Source of the DNA: a virus
DNA: 22,053 nt
IMG/VR virus record: IMGVR_UViG_3300042691_036597
Coordinates: 1 to 22,053 of that record
Reading direction: 5' to 3' (one strand)
In this document: piece after piece, positions 1 through 8,217 of the stretch
How the letters are laid out: every line of letters begins with the position of its first letter
Position numbering within the stretch: position 1 is the stretch's first letter
Translations under genes and position numbers: made by a program
Notes under the pieces: generated by a model
The model's database searches: none
What the model saw: the letters and a program-made list of their open reading frames with translations, nothing else
What the model was told of the DNA's origin: nothing

Positions 1-2
1 TC

Positions 3-485
3 GCGAGCAAGAAGTTCCTGAAGTCGAGTGACCAGCAGAGGCTCGAGGCCCTGCAGGCGCATCTGCGGACACGCTACAAGCCGAACGTCCTCGGACAAAT
101 CACACGCGAGATCGCCGGCGACGTCAACACGATGGATCCGACCCGGCAGATGCGGGCGCTCCTTGAGTCCCTGCACGGCGTGACGGCCGATCCCGACATT
201 CAGGGCCGGTCGAAGATGATGCTGAACCCGGCGGTGCAGGAGGCCGTGCAGGCGATGGCCGGCACCGAGGAGGTCGTCAAGAAGAAGGGCCGGGTCGGGA
301 AGCAGCGGATCACGGGCACGGCCCGGGAGACCGGCATCGTGACGGAGGCGCAGGCCGGCAAGGTGATGAAGAAGGTGGCCAACCGGCTCGGGCTCAAGCC
401 ACGGAACGCGCCGATGGTGATGGCGATCGCGGCGATCCTGTCGGCCGGGTTCATGGTGGGCGGACTTCAGGAGGAGGCGGCATGA
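3..485 (+). CDS. hypothetical protein, 5' end outside window
   Basis: The reading frame is open from the window edge, so the gene starts upstream and about 160 codons are visible. The first ATG in the window (position 132) is probably internal, because the frame before it reads as a plausible basic, helical protein (for example ASKKFLKSSDQQRLEALQ). A Lys/Arg-rich middle (VVKKKGRVGKQR) is followed near the C-terminus by a hydrophobic stretch (APMVMAIAAILSAGFMVGG) that could be a membrane segment or a buried helix. The stop overlaps the next start by 4 nt (ATGA), which implies translational coupling. I do not recognise the family. Its place upstream of terL fits a packaging-module gene, but no function can be assigned. 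Confidence 0.7.
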   Translation, partial: ASKKFLKSSDQQRLEALQAHLRTRYKPNVLGQITREIAGDVNTMDPTRQMRALLESLHGVTADPDIQGRSKMMLNPAVQEAVQAMAGTEEVVKKKGRVGKQRITGTARETGIVTEAQAGKVMKKVANRLGLKPRNAPMVMAIAAILSAGFMVGGLQEEAA

Positions 486-907
486 GCAAGGGGAAGGACA
501 AGATCGAGAGCGGCGAGGACGTGATCCGGGCGATGTTCTCGATCGACGGGGCCGCTGCCGCCATCCAGCGGTCGGGCTTCGACGTCGAGGAGGAGATGTC
601 CATGTACATCGACATCGCCCGCAACTCCCTCGAGGACAACACGAGGCTTGCCGCATTGCAGAGAATGAACAGGCGTGTACGGGAAATCGCGGAAGTGAAC
701 GGGATGATCTCGACGGGATCGGTTAGGATGGTGTCCCATGAAGAAGACGGAACCAGAATCGAGCAGGTCCGCTCCGAGTCCAGAATCCTCTCTCAGGTCC
801 GTGGCCTTCCGCTCCCCGGCAAGTCCATCATCTCCAGCCGCGTCCTCCCGCCCGCATCCAGCGGTCGAGAAGCTGAACCAGCGGCTGCCGAGCCTCGCGA
901 ACCTTGA
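482..907 (+). CDS. hypothetical protein, possible small-terminase-like
   Basis: 141 aa. The start is set by a strong Shine-Dalgarno run (AGGAGGAGG, 469-477) and an ATGA overlap with the preceding stop. The first 90 residues look helical and acidic, with a segment reading NSLEDNTRLAALQRMNRRVR; small terminase subunits often carry such an 'N/D-t-r-l-x-A-l' helix, but that resemblance is weak. From about residue 100 the protein becomes Pro/Ser/Ala-rich. The last 170 nt overlap the next gene, and GC-rich third positions stay in this frame only to about position 860. The true functional end may therefore be earlier than the stop, or a frameshift could join it to the next frame. The terminase role is inference from position only. 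Confidence 0.65.
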   Translation: MSKGKDKIESGEDVIRAMFSIDGAAAAIQRSGFDVEEEMSMYIDIARNSLEDNTRLAALQRMNRRVREIAEVNGMISTGSVRMVSHEEDGTRIEQVRSESRILSQVRGLPLPGKSIISSRVLPPASSGREAEPAAAEPREP

Positions 908-1181
908 CTTCGCCCGCTGGGGCGCGATGTTCATCGAGGACCTCGGCGTCCTCGACGTCGATGCCGTGATCGTCTCGGGCAGCGACTTCGGGCACAGGAT
1001 CCGCCACGAGCTCACGGACGGGACCGGCCGGCTCAACGAGAAGTGGACCGCCGTGGCCAACCGGTTCATCAGGTTGGCGCCCGTCCTCAACCAGACCAGC
1101 GAACTGCTGTCGGTCCTCTGCATCTCGGCCACGGCACATCTGCTGATCGAGGACCGTCTCCATGGGCCGAAAGCCGACTAA
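738..1181 (+). CDS. hypothetical protein overlapping its upstream neighbour
   Basis: 147 aa. ATG 738 has AGGA at 725-728, nine bases upstream. The first ~45 residues are low-complexity Ser/Pro/Ala/Arg and are overprinted on the end of the preceding gene (+1 frame relative to it). From about residue 40 onward codon third positions become GC-rich, and the protein looks like a compact fold (segments VDAVIVSGSDFGHRIRHEL and LLSVLCISATAHLLIEDRL). No in-frame ATG, GTG or TTG lies between about 805 and 927, so ATG 738 is the best start; GTG 801 is an alternative. The gene overlaps the next start by 20 nt. The family is not recognised. Confidence 0.65.
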   Translation: MKKTEPESSRSAPSPESSLRSVAFRSPASPSSPAASSRPHPAVEKLNQRLPSLANLDFARWGAMFIEDLGVLDVDAVIVSGSDFGHRIRHELTDGTGRLNEKWTAVANRFIRLAPVLNQTSELLSVLCISATAHLLIEDRLHGPKAD

Positions 1182-1368
1182 GACCATCCGTGTCGACCTC
1201 TACACGCACAAGGACCTCGACTGGCTCTCGAAGAGGATGTCCGAGCTGACCGGCAGGTACCTGAGCCTGGTGGACATCGTCCGCATGGGCGTCACCCTCG
1301 TGGCCCGCGAGTACGACAGAAGGAGGCACGGAAAGCCCGATGGAGATCAAGAGGATCCAAAGCCGTGA
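1162..1368 (+). CDS. ribbon-helix-helix-like small protein
   Basis: 68 aa, with GAGGA at 1149-1153 eight bases before the ATG. The layout matches the ribbon-helix-helix (CopG/Arc/MetJ) pattern. A short basic strand (KTIRVDLY, residues 7-14) is followed by helix A (HKDLDWLSKRMSEL) and, after a turn, helix B (LVDIVRMGVTLVAREYD). RHH proteins dimerise through the strand and place it in the DNA major groove. The gene lies immediately upstream of terL and overlaps it by 29 nt. It could be a regulator or a DNA-recognition partner of the terminase. The fold call is from pattern only; the role is inference. Confidence 0.6.
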   Translation: MGRKPTKTIRVDLYTHKDLDWLSKRMSELTGRYLSLVDIVRMGVTLVAREYDRRRHGKPDGDQEDPKP

Positions 1369-3298
1369 GCAGGGAAACCCGAACTATCCGCTGCCGGCGG
1401 ACTACGACGGCCTGACCAAGGAAGGCCAGCGTCTGGCCCGGGTCAATGCGTGCCGGCAGTGGCTCGTGCACGAGGACGACCTCGAGGCCCGCGGCAACAA
1501 CCTCGTGTCGTCGGTGTGGTGGTTCGACCGCTACTACCTCTGGCCCGACGACGACTCCGACTTCAACCCGCTCTTCTACGACGACACGCCGCTGGAGACG
1601 CCGGACTTCCACTGGGTCCTGCTGCGCCAGTGGGCTGCGTACCGAATGACGGCGGCCGTCGCGCCCCGTGGCTCCGCGAAGTCGTACCTGAACTGCAAGG
1701 ACATGCTGCTCCGCATGGTGACCCGGCCGGCGTACTCGTTCGTGTACGCGACGTCCACGCACCCGAATGCGCGCGAGGTCGGCGAGCGCATCAAGCGCCA
1801 GCTGATCCACAACCAGCGGCTCCACGACGACTTCGCCCCGGAGTTCGACGGACGCATCGTGCCCCGGCGCGGCGAAGGCTCGTTCAGCACCGAGCACATG
1901 ATCCTCAACAACGGCTCGTGGCTGCGGCTCCTGAGCGCGTCCAGCAAGCAGCGCGGCGGCCGTCCCCGCCGGTACCGGCTCGACGACCCCGAGTACGACC
2001 CCAAGAGCTCGACCCCGATGTCCGTGCTCCGCGCCTACATGGACGAGCTCCTCTTCAAGATCGTGATCCCGATGGTCACGCGCCCGGACACCGGCGTCGA
2101 CTGGGTCGGCACCTTCGTGTCCAAGCGCCACTACCTCTGGCACGCCATGCAGCTCGAGGATTCGCCGGAGGGCATGGTCGCCAAGGACCCGCGCTTCAAC
2201 CGGTGGTCCCGTCTCGTGATCCCGGCGGCCATCGAGGACAACGGCCAGATGACGTCGTGCTGGCCCGACATGTGGCCGGCCACGAAGGTGGAGCGCCTGC
2301 GGCTCGCGGCCACGCGCCCGCGCTTCAAGGAGGCCCTGTCGCTCGAAGAGATCCGGGAGGCGATCGGCTCGGCCAACTTCGCCTCCGAGTACATGGCGGC
2401 CCCGGGCGACGGCACCGGCGCATTCTTCGGCGACCTCACCGACCGGCACTCGTGGTGGCTCGAGGACATCGACGATCGGATCGACCAGCCCCTGCTGACC
2501 ACGACGAACATCTGCTGGAACGAGCGGCGCGACGACAAGTTCGAGACCCGCAAGATGCCGCTACCCGACTTCCTCCGAAGCTACGGCCGCATCTTCATGA
2601 CGGCGGACACCTCGCACACCTCTGGCACCGACTCCGACTTCAAGGTCTGCTGCCTCATGGCCGTGACCCCGCAGAACGACCTCTTCGTCCTCGATCTCTG
2701 GGCCCGCCAGGGCCAGGAGTCCGATCTGGTGCGGGCCGTCTTCGAGATGGCCGACCGCTGGCGCTGCCCGACCGTCCACCCCGAGGTGATCCGGCAGGGC
2801 GTCTCCCTCTTCAACGCCCTGAACGCCATCGTCTCCACCCGGGCCAACGACATGGCCGGCGTCTCCCACCTTCCGAAGATCGTCAAGCTGAACCCCGGCA
2901 TGACGGAGAAGCAGGACAAGATCGCCGGCCTCCAGTTCCGGTTCGAGCACGGCAAGATCAAGTTGCCGCTGTGGCGTCGCGACCAGATCCCGTGGCGACA
3001 CCTGTTCGACCAGATCGAGTCCTTCAACCCCGAGGCCCAGGACGGCGGCCTCGAAAAGGACGACTGCATCGACGCGGTCGCGATGTCTCAGTTCATCCTG
3101 AAGGGCCGCCTCGCCAAGGTCCAGGGCGCCGATCCCGCCAAGACGCTGTTCGAGCGGCTCCGCGACGGCGACTTCTACGAGAACGGCGTCCACATCGGCG
3201 AGGGCCTGAACCTCGATTCCCTGACGGCTGCGCAGATCAACGAGATCCTCGATGCACGAACCCCGGATCCAAGACCAACCGGCTACTCCAAGATCTGA
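1340..3298 (+). CDS. terL: terminase large subunit
   Basis: 652 aa, the usual size for TerL. This is the ATPase-nuclease motor that cuts concatemeric DNA and pumps it through the portal into the prohead. The N-terminal ATPase domain has a variant Walker A, APRGSAKS (residues 108-115, with Lys114 and Ser115). A Walker B-like acidic motif, RLDDPE, lies at residues 213-218. The C-terminal RNase H-like nuclease domain begins with IFMTADTSHTSGTDSD (residues 418-433, candidate metal ligand Asp423). It ends with KDDCIDAVAMS (about 573-583), the usual last acidic motif. A ribosome site AAGGAGG at 1320-1326 precedes ATG 1340 with a rather long 13-nt spacing. The gene overlaps the upstream gene by 29 nt. 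Confidence 0.93.
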   Translation: MEIKRIQSREQGNPNYPLPADYDGLTKEGQRLARVNACRQWLVHEDDLEARGNNLVSSVWWFDRYYLWPDDDSDFNPLFYDDTPLETPDFHWVLLRQWAAYRMTAAVAPRGSAKSYLNCKDMLLRMVTRPAYSFVYATSTHPNAREVGERIKRQLIHNQRLHDDFAPEFDGRIVPRRGEGSFSTEHMILNNGSWLRLLSASSKQRGGRPRRYRLDDPEYDPKSSTPMSVLRAYMDELLFKIVIPMVTRPDTGVDWVGTFVSKRHYLWHAMQLEDSPEGMVAKDPRFNRWSRLVIPAAIEDNGQMTSCWPDMWPATKVERLRLAATRPRFKEALSLEEIREAIGSANFASEYMAAPGDGTGAFFGDLTDRHSWWLEDIDDRIDQPLLTTTNICWNERRDDKFETRKMPLPDFLRSYGRIFMTADTSHTSGTDSDFKVCCLMAVTPQNDLFVLDLWARQGQESDLVRAVFEMADRWRCPTVHPEVIRQGVSLFNALNAIVSTRANDMAGVSHLPKIVKLNPGMTEKQDKIAGLQFRFEHGKIKLPLWRRDQIPWRHLFDQIESFNPEAQDGGLEKDDCIDAVAMSQFILKGRLAKVQGADPAKTLFERLRDGDFYENGVHIGEGLNLDSLTAAQINEILDARTPDPRPTGYSKI

Positions 3299-3755
3299 GA
3301 GCCGGATCCCGCTCGGCCTGTTCGAGGCCATGAGCCGCTGGTACTTCGGCGGCTCCGTCGAACGGGAGCGCCCCCTGGAACTCGGGATGGGCCAGATAGT
3401 CACAGTTTCCGATGCTTGGCTAGGGGTGCTCTGTCTGGCCTACTACGGCAACGGCCCCCGCCACCCGTCCGTGGGATCCAGTGGGGGTGCCACCGTGGGT
3501 GCCGAGCTCCCGCCCAAGGAGACGGTCATCCAATATGCTCAGCTCAAACCACAGGTCCGCATGATCCCGGGAGGGTATGCGGCAAAGAAGGCACAGGCGA
3601 ACAATGGCAACCGACCCGATCAAGCTGACCAAGGACCCGATGGGGCTCGCGAGGATCATCGACGAGCACTGCGAACGGGAGCAGAGCCGGCTGGCGTACC
3701 GGAGGGCTTCCTGGCTGGTGGCGCTGTACTACCTGATGGGGGCCCGGCAGTTTGA
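3252..3755 (+). CDS. unrecognised ORF between terL and portal
   Basis: 167 aa if started at ATG 3252, inside the end of terL. The 305 bases between the terL stop and the portal start would otherwise be empty. In this frame third positions from about 3299 to 3603 are almost all G or C, as in the neighbouring genes, which argues for real coding. After 3604 that signature disappears and the portal frame takes over, so the last ~50 codons look overprinted or non-functional. The Shine-Dalgarno is weak (GAGA, 3242-3245). The sequence includes a hydrophobic patch (AWLGVLCLAYYG) and a basic segment (YAAKKAQ). The repeated CAGTGGGGGT motif at 3479 is in the same SGG register as in confirmed genes. No family is recognised. 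Confidence 0.5.
   Translation: MHEPRIQDQPATPRSESRIPLGLFEAMSRWYFGGSVERERPLELGMGQIVTVSDAWLGVLCLAYYGNGPRHPSVGSSGGATVGAELPPKETVIQYAQLKPQVRMIPGGYAAKKAQANNGNRPDQADQGPDGAREDHRRALRTGAEPAGVPEGFLAGGAVLPDGGPAV
3479..3489 (+). repeat. CAGTGGGGGTG motif copy 1
   Basis: Full 11-base form on the plus strand, encoding Ser-Gly-Gly-Ala in the 3252 frame. Confidence 0.9.
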
Positions 3756-5604
3756 CGTGTTCGACCCGGTCAGCGGGTCCGTGCGCTACTCGTACCTCGA
3801 CGAGGACGACCGCCTGGACTTCCAGTCGAGCGAGCTCCTGAGCGCGGTCGACAAGATCTCCGGCCGTCTGAGCAGCCTCGACTTCCGGCCGCTGGTGCAG
3901 CGCGTGGGCTCATCGCTGAGCTCGATCCGGCAGCGGTCGATCGCGCAGATCATGCTGGACCAGGTGGTCTCGGAGCACCAGCTGCAGCGCGTGGTGCCGC
4001 AGTTCAACCACGTGTTCACGCTGCTCGGCTCGTGCGGCATCACCGGCCACATGGTGAACCATCCGACGGTCGGCATGACGGCCGACCTCGAGGTCGTGCA
4101 CCCGATGGAGCTGTTCCCGTTCCCGAGCCTGACGCAGGACTACACCAAGCAGCGCGGGCTCCTGCGCCAGCGCATGGTGTCCCTCGAGTACCTGAAGGAC
4201 GTGTTCGGAGCGAAGGTGTCCCGCAACAAGGACCGGCTCGAATACTTCACGATCAAGCCGGGCGAGACCTTCGAGCAGCAGACCGCCAACGAGTACGTGC
4301 TCGGCTCCAACGTCCAGTATTCGGACACCAAGGTCGTGGGCTCCGATCCGAAGTACGACGCCATCGAGGTCGTGAAGGTGCGCGAGCTCTGGCTCAAGGG
4401 CCCCCGGGACACCGTGAGCCGCTACGTGGTGACGAGCGGCGAGTACGTGATCCACGACGAGGAGTTCGAGGGCCGCGAGGTCTACTGCCCGATCGGGTTC
4501 GCCCGCTTCATGGAGAACGGCACGTTCCACGGCGCCGGTGTCTTCGACCTCCTGTTCCCGCTGTGCCGCGAGGCCGAGAAGCTCCAGAAGCAGCTCTTCA
4601 AGAACATCCACGACATCGACCGGTACGGAGTCCTCGTGCTGCCGCACGGCTCGTTCAACGCGAACACGATGCTGCGCGACGTCGGCAAGGGCCTGCGGGT
4701 GTTCCCGTGGGAGCCCGATCCGATCAGCGAGGGCTTCCGGCCTTTCAACATCACGCCGTTCAACTCGGGCGACGTGCCCGGCAAGGTGAGCGCGTTCGCG
4801 GTCCAGCAGATCGACCGCCTCAATCCGATCCGCGACCTGATCGCCGAGAAGGGACGGGTCGACTCGGCGACCGGCCTGCAGTTCCTGGACGAGCAGGTCA
4901 ACAGGGCGATGAACACCCCCACTGCCGGCGTGCAGGCGGCTTGGGGCGACTGCTACCGGAGCGTGCTTGCGGGCACGGTGCGCGAGGTCGTGTTCAGCCC
5001 GAAGACGTTCACGGTCGACCAGCTCACTCTCGATCTTGCGGGCGTCGTGGTGGACCCGGAGACGATGGCCGTCAGCTTCGAGCAGAACCCGCTGCCGTCG
5101 CTGAGCCAGCTCTCGTTCAAGATCAAGGACATCAACCCGCGGAGCAAGGTGGCCCGCAAGCAGGAGGCCCTGCAGCTCCAGCAGCAGTTCCAGATCGACG
5201 CCGACACCTTCATGCTGTTCGCGCTGAAGGAAGGCCTCGACTTCGCGATGTGGACCGACGAGCACCAGAGCGCCTACGAGTCGGTGGTCCGCAACTGCCT
5301 GCTCCTGTACGGCGACGGCAAGGTGCCCGGGCAGGTGGTGCTGACGCCGCAGACCTCGAAGCCCGAGATGCAGATCCGGGTGCTCAACTCCTTCATGGCC
5401 GGCCCCACGATGGCGGTGGCGTCGGCAGAGGTGCAGAACGCATTCATCGAGTACCATAAGACACTGATGGGCTTTATGGGCTTGGTACTTCCGAACGCCC
5501 TTCCCAACCCGGACGATATGGCTATGCTAGGCAAGCTGGACCAGCAGATGGCCCAGATGCAGGGCATGCAGCAGCCACAGGTTCCCCAGATGCAAGGGAT
5601 GTAA
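3604..5604 (+). CDS. portal protein
   Basis: 666 aa from ATG 3604 (AAGAAGG at 3585-3591). An in-frame ATG at 3577 is possible, but its purine run GGGAGGG (3569-3575) ends one base before it and the nine extra residues are just basic filler. Portals form a dodecameric ring at one capsid vertex, serving as the terminase docking site and DNA channel. Evidence is the position directly after terL and before scaffold and capsid genes, the typical 600-700 aa length, and the mixed alpha/beta body with an N-terminal helical region. The C-terminal tail is Met/Gln-rich with repeated MQGM (QMAQMQGMQQPQVPQMQGM), as many portals end in a flexible helical barrel or tail. No single diagnostic residue is used, so the call rests on synteny and overall character. 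Confidence 0.85.
   Translation: MATDPIKLTKDPMGLARIIDEHCEREQSRLAYRRASWLVALYYLMGARQFDVFDPVSGSVRYSYLDEDDRLDFQSSELLSAVDKISGRLSSLDFRPLVQRVGSSLSSIRQRSIAQIMLDQVVSEHQLQRVVPQFNHVFTLLGSCGITGHMVNHPTVGMTADLEVVHPMELFPFPSLTQDYTKQRGLLRQRMVSLEYLKDVFGAKVSRNKDRLEYFTIKPGETFEQQTANEYVLGSNVQYSDTKVVGSDPKYDAIEVVKVRELWLKGPRDTVSRYVVTSGEYVIHDEEFEGREVYCPIGFARFMENGTFHGAGVFDLLFPLCREAEKLQKQLFKNIHDIDRYGVLVLPHGSFNANTMLRDVGKGLRVFPWEPDPISEGFRPFNITPFNSGDVPGKVSAFAVQQIDRLNPIRDLIAEKGRVDSATGLQFLDEQVNRAMNTPTAGVQAAWGDCYRSVLAGTVREVVFSPKTFTVDQLTLDLAGVVVDPETMAVSFEQNPLPSLSQLSFKIKDINPRSKVARKQEALQLQQQFQIDADTFMLFALKEGLDFAMWTDEHQSAYESVVRNCLLLYGDGKVPGQVVLTPQTSKPEMQIRVLNSFMAGPTMAVASAEVQNAFIEYHKTLMGFMGLVLPNALPNPDDMAMLGKLDQQMAQMQGMQQPQVPQMQGM
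4914..4924 (-). repeat. CAGTGGGGGTG motif copy 2
   Basis: Full 11-base form on the minus strand; reads CACCCCCACTG on plus, encoding Thr-Pro-Thr in the portal. Confidence 0.9.
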
Positions 5605-6540
5605 ATGGACCCCCTAGACCTTCAGAGCAGGATCAAGCTGGACGACGGCAGCGAGGTTTCCGTAGCCGATCTCATCCAGAGCCGCAAGGACCTTGAGGAC
5701 GCGATCAAGATCAACGACACGCTGCAGAAGGACCTGCAGGAAGTCGGCGTCCTCTTCCAGGCCGGCATCCGGCCCGAGCGACGCGAGAACGCGATCCGCA
5801 ACGTGCTGGAGAACCTCGGCTACGAGGACCAGCAGATCACCCAGTACCTCGACGCAAGCCGTCAGGCCCGGACCCCCCAGGCCCCGGAGCCGGAAGCCCC
5901 GGACGACGACGAGATCGAGGAGATCGAGCTGCCGGACCTGCCGGACGAGGACGACGACATCGAGGATTCCAGTGGGGGTGAACAAGAGGACACCATGAGC
6001 ACAGAGCGTGAACAGCAGTTGCGGCAGGAGCTCGAGGCCCAGCGGGCGGAGATCCACAAGATGCGGGTGCGCGAGCTCCGCGAAAACCTGAACTCCCAGC
6101 TGGACCGGGTGTTGAAAAACAACCCGGACTTCCAGAAACTCATTGAGAGCGCACGGTCGACCCGTGGCGACGACGGCGTGAAGCAGGCAGAGCAGACGCT
6201 CCGGTCACAACTGGAGCAAAGGGCTCTGGAGCGCATGCAGTCCCGCCGGGCGACCGCCGGTACCTTCGAGGACTCTTGGATGTCCGAGGAGGTCGAGAAG
6301 GCAGTCGAGCCCGTCGTGGGCTCTTTCCGGTCGGTAATCGGCGACATCGACAAGCTCGGTCGGTCGTCGGAAACGGTCACTGGACTCGATGCGCAGGAGA
6401 TTCTGCGCAGCAAGCCTGTTCCTGTCCCGGAGTACAAGCCGGGCGCGACCCTCACGGACGTCGAATCGGACGTGAAGAACTACGCGGCCGACACGATCCG
6501 GCGGGCACTGGCATCGTCTCCAGGTGAATCCGTCGTCTGA
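5605..6540 (+). CDS. capsid scaffolding protein
   Basis: 311 aa, starting one base after the portal stop. Scaffolding proteins nucleate and shape the procapsid and leave before DNA fills it. The evidence is composition and place. There is an N-terminal helical part (1-90), a strongly acidic linker (about 94-129, with DDDEIEEIELPDLPDEDDD), and a Gln/Glu/Arg-rich coiled coil (about 133-165). A C-terminal region follows (about 215-311), which in scaffolds often contacts the coat. The gene sits between portal and major capsid genes. No Ser-His protease motif is evident, so this looks like a scaffold without a fused protease. An internal ATG (5995) with its own SD could give a shorter form. Confidence 0.8.
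   Translation: MDPLDLQSRIKLDDGSEVSVADLIQSRKDLEDAIKINDTLQKDLQEVGVLFQAGIRPERRENAIRNVLENLGYEDQQITQYLDASRQARTPQAPEPEAPDDDEIEEIELPDLPDEDDDIEDSSGGEQEDTMSTEREQQLRQELEAQRAEIHKMRVRELRENLNSQLDRVLKNNPDFQKLIESARSTRGDDGVKQAEQTLRSQLEQRALERMQSRRATAGTFEDSWMSEEVEKAVEPVVGSFRSVIGDIDKLGRSSETVTGLDAQEILRSKPVPVPEYKPGATLTDVESDVKNYAADTIRRALASSPGESVV
5970..5980 (+). repeat. CAGTGGGGGTG motif copy 3
   Basis: Full 11-base form, encoding Ser-Gly-Gly in the scaffold acidic linker, 14 bases before the possible internal start at 5995. Confidence 0.9.
5995..6540 (+). CDS. possible nested short scaffold (internal start)
   Basis: In-frame Met131 of the scaffold gene begins at ATG 5995, preceded by AAGAGGA at 5984-5990 with 4-nt spacing. 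It opens exactly at the start of the coiled-coil part, after the acidic linker (MSTEREQQLRQEL). It would encode 181 aa, containing only the coiled coil and the C-terminal region. Nested scaffolds made from an internal start are established for lambda (Nu3 within gene C). Whether this start is used here is inference. A copy of the repeated CAGTGGGGGT motif lies just upstream at 5970. Confidence 0.35.
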   Translation: MSTEREQQLRQELEAQRAEIHKMRVRELRENLNSQLDRVLKNNPDFQKLIESARSTRGDDGVKQAEQTLRSQLEQRALERMQSRRATAGTFEDSWMSEEVEKAVEPVVGSFRSVIGDIDKLGRSSETVTGLDAQEILRSKPVPVPEYKPGATLTDVESDVKNYAADTIRRALASSPGESVV

Positions 6541-6555
6541 CAAAGGAAGTGAACC

Positions 6556-8217
6556 ATGCCATTCGCAACAACCGGCTCGATCTTCGACCGGCATTCCAAC
6601 CGCATTCAGGAAGTCCTCAACAAGTCCCTCCGGGTGTTCCTCGCCGGCCTTGATCCGGTGTGGCGTGATAGCGTCGTCACCAGCCAGGGCGTCGGCAGCA
6701 ACTCCGATCTCGGCCGCGACCTCAAGATCACCAAGCTCTTTATGGGCAGCCTCACCGGTGTGATCGATCCGGGTCGTCCGTACGGCGAGCAGGACCTCTA
6801 CGGCGACAAGACTTCGACGCTCGGCCAGCTCATGCACACGCAGAGCCTCAATCAGGCGTATCCGAGCCCGACCGAGGGCCCGAACGCCACGGCGTACCGG
6901 CTCGCGATTCCGATGAAGTCGCTCGTCACCAACCTGATGATCACTCTCGGTGAGAAGCAGGCCGATGCGACCCCGGCGCTCATCGACCAGGTCGTGGCCC
7001 CGAAGCTGACGGCGTTCGCCCGCAACATGGCGCACACGCTGTGCAACTACTGGTACCTCAGCCAGAACAGCTCGTACCGGCTCTGCCTCATGTCCAACAG
7101 CGAGGTCATCAAGGTGGCTTCGGCGGGCGGTGTGGCGGATCACTGGAAGATCCGGTTCAATCCGCTTGGATTCGAGACCCACCGGTTCAGCCGGGGTCAG
7201 CGCGTCGACATCATCCACCCGTCCAACGGTCTTCGGGCCAACGATTCGCAGTCCACGCTCGGAAACCAGAAGACCACGACCCGCACTCAGTTGATCGTCG
7301 AGAGCGTCGATCCCCTGCAGAACCGCGTCGTCCTCGTCTCCAGCTCGGATACGAACCTGTTCTTTGATAACGCGGGCGCCGCGGCGGGCGCGGCGGCGAC
7401 GACCAGTTGGGCGGCCCAGACGGACTTCGACAACGCGGCGATCGTGTATGCGAATACGTCGATGAACGCCAGCAACGTCGGATCGAACACGTTCGTGGGC
7501 ATCGCCGGCATCAACAGCTGGCTCAAGAACGGCAACGAGACCAACACTGACGGCACCAGGCTGCTGGGCGCCGAGGCGGATTCGTCGGACTACATCGACG
7601 TGAACGACCGGCCGGAGTTCAAGAGCTTCAAGTACGACGTGGCCGGTGCGCTCACCGAGTACAACCTGAAGCGGTACCTCCAGCGCGTGCACTCGGCGTT
7701 CGAGCCGAACGGCAACACCATCGACACGCTGATCGCGTCCGAGGGCGTGTGGACCGCGTACGAGGCCCAGAAGATCGGCCAGTACCGGATCGACCGCACC
7801 AGCCGGGTGGCGTCGATCACGAACGAGGGCCAGGCCGAGGGCTTCAGCTTCAACTTCGAGGGCAAGACCTACAAGGGTCACACCTCGCGGTACGTGGAGG
7901 GCGGCACCCTCTACGGCATCAAGCTGGGCGGCAAGAACTGGAAGAAGTACGTTCCGCCGAGCCCGGCCGGACTGTCGAAGATGAGCCAGGCCGATGCGTA
8001 CGTGCCGTTCGAGTTCGTCGCGGGCGCCATCACCGGCACCAGCACGAACCAGCTGCCGATGTTCAACATCGTCGGGTCGAACAACCTGGTGACGCAGGCC
8101 AGCCAGATGCCGGGCCGCATCCGCATGCAGCTCGTGCCCGATCAGGTCAACGGCATGAAGCTCGTCGGCATCGCCGAGGATCGCGTGTACATGCCGAGCA
8201 CCGGCAACATCGCCTGA
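6556..8217 (+). CDS. major capsid protein
   Basis: 553 aa with a good ribosome site (AAGGAAG, 6543-6549, six bases before the ATG). Its position directly after the scaffold, its length and its composition fit a major capsid protein, probably of the HK97 fold. The N-terminal arm mentions helices (SIFDRHSNRIQEVLNKSLRV), followed by a long mixed body. A central Ala/Gly/Ser/Asn-rich insertion lies at about residues 270-330 (NAGAAAGAAATTSWAA), possibly a surface-exposed loop or domain. The C-terminal part is beta-rich (VPFEFVAGAITG, PGRIRMQLVPDQVNGMKLVG). No repeat motif copy lies in this gene. A strong hairpin terminator follows at once. Confidence 0.83.
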   Translation: MPFATTGSIFDRHSNRIQEVLNKSLRVFLAGLDPVWRDSVVTSQGVGSNSDLGRDLKITKLFMGSLTGVIDPGRPYGEQDLYGDKTSTLGQLMHTQSLNQAYPSPTEGPNATAYRLAIPMKSLVTNLMITLGEKQADATPALIDQVVAPKLTAFARNMAHTLCNYWYLSQNSSYRLCLMSNSEVIKVASAGGVADHWKIRFNPLGFETHRFSRGQRVDIIHPSNGLRANDSQSTLGNQKTTTRTQLIVESVDPLQNRVVLVSSSDTNLFFDNAGAAAGAAATTSWAAQTDFDNAAIVYANTSMNASNVGSNTFVGIAGINSWLKNGNETNTDGTRLLGAEADSSDYIDVNDRPEFKSFKYDVAGALTEYNLKRYLQRVHSAFEPNGNTIDTLIASEGVWTAYEAQKIGQYRIDRTSRVASITNEGQAEGFSFNFEGKTYKGHTSRYVEGGTLYGIKLGGKNWKKYVPPSPAGLSKMSQADAYVPFEFVAGAITGTSTNQLPMFNIVGSNNLVTQASQMPGRIRMQLVPDQVNGMKLVGIAEDRVYMPSTGNIA

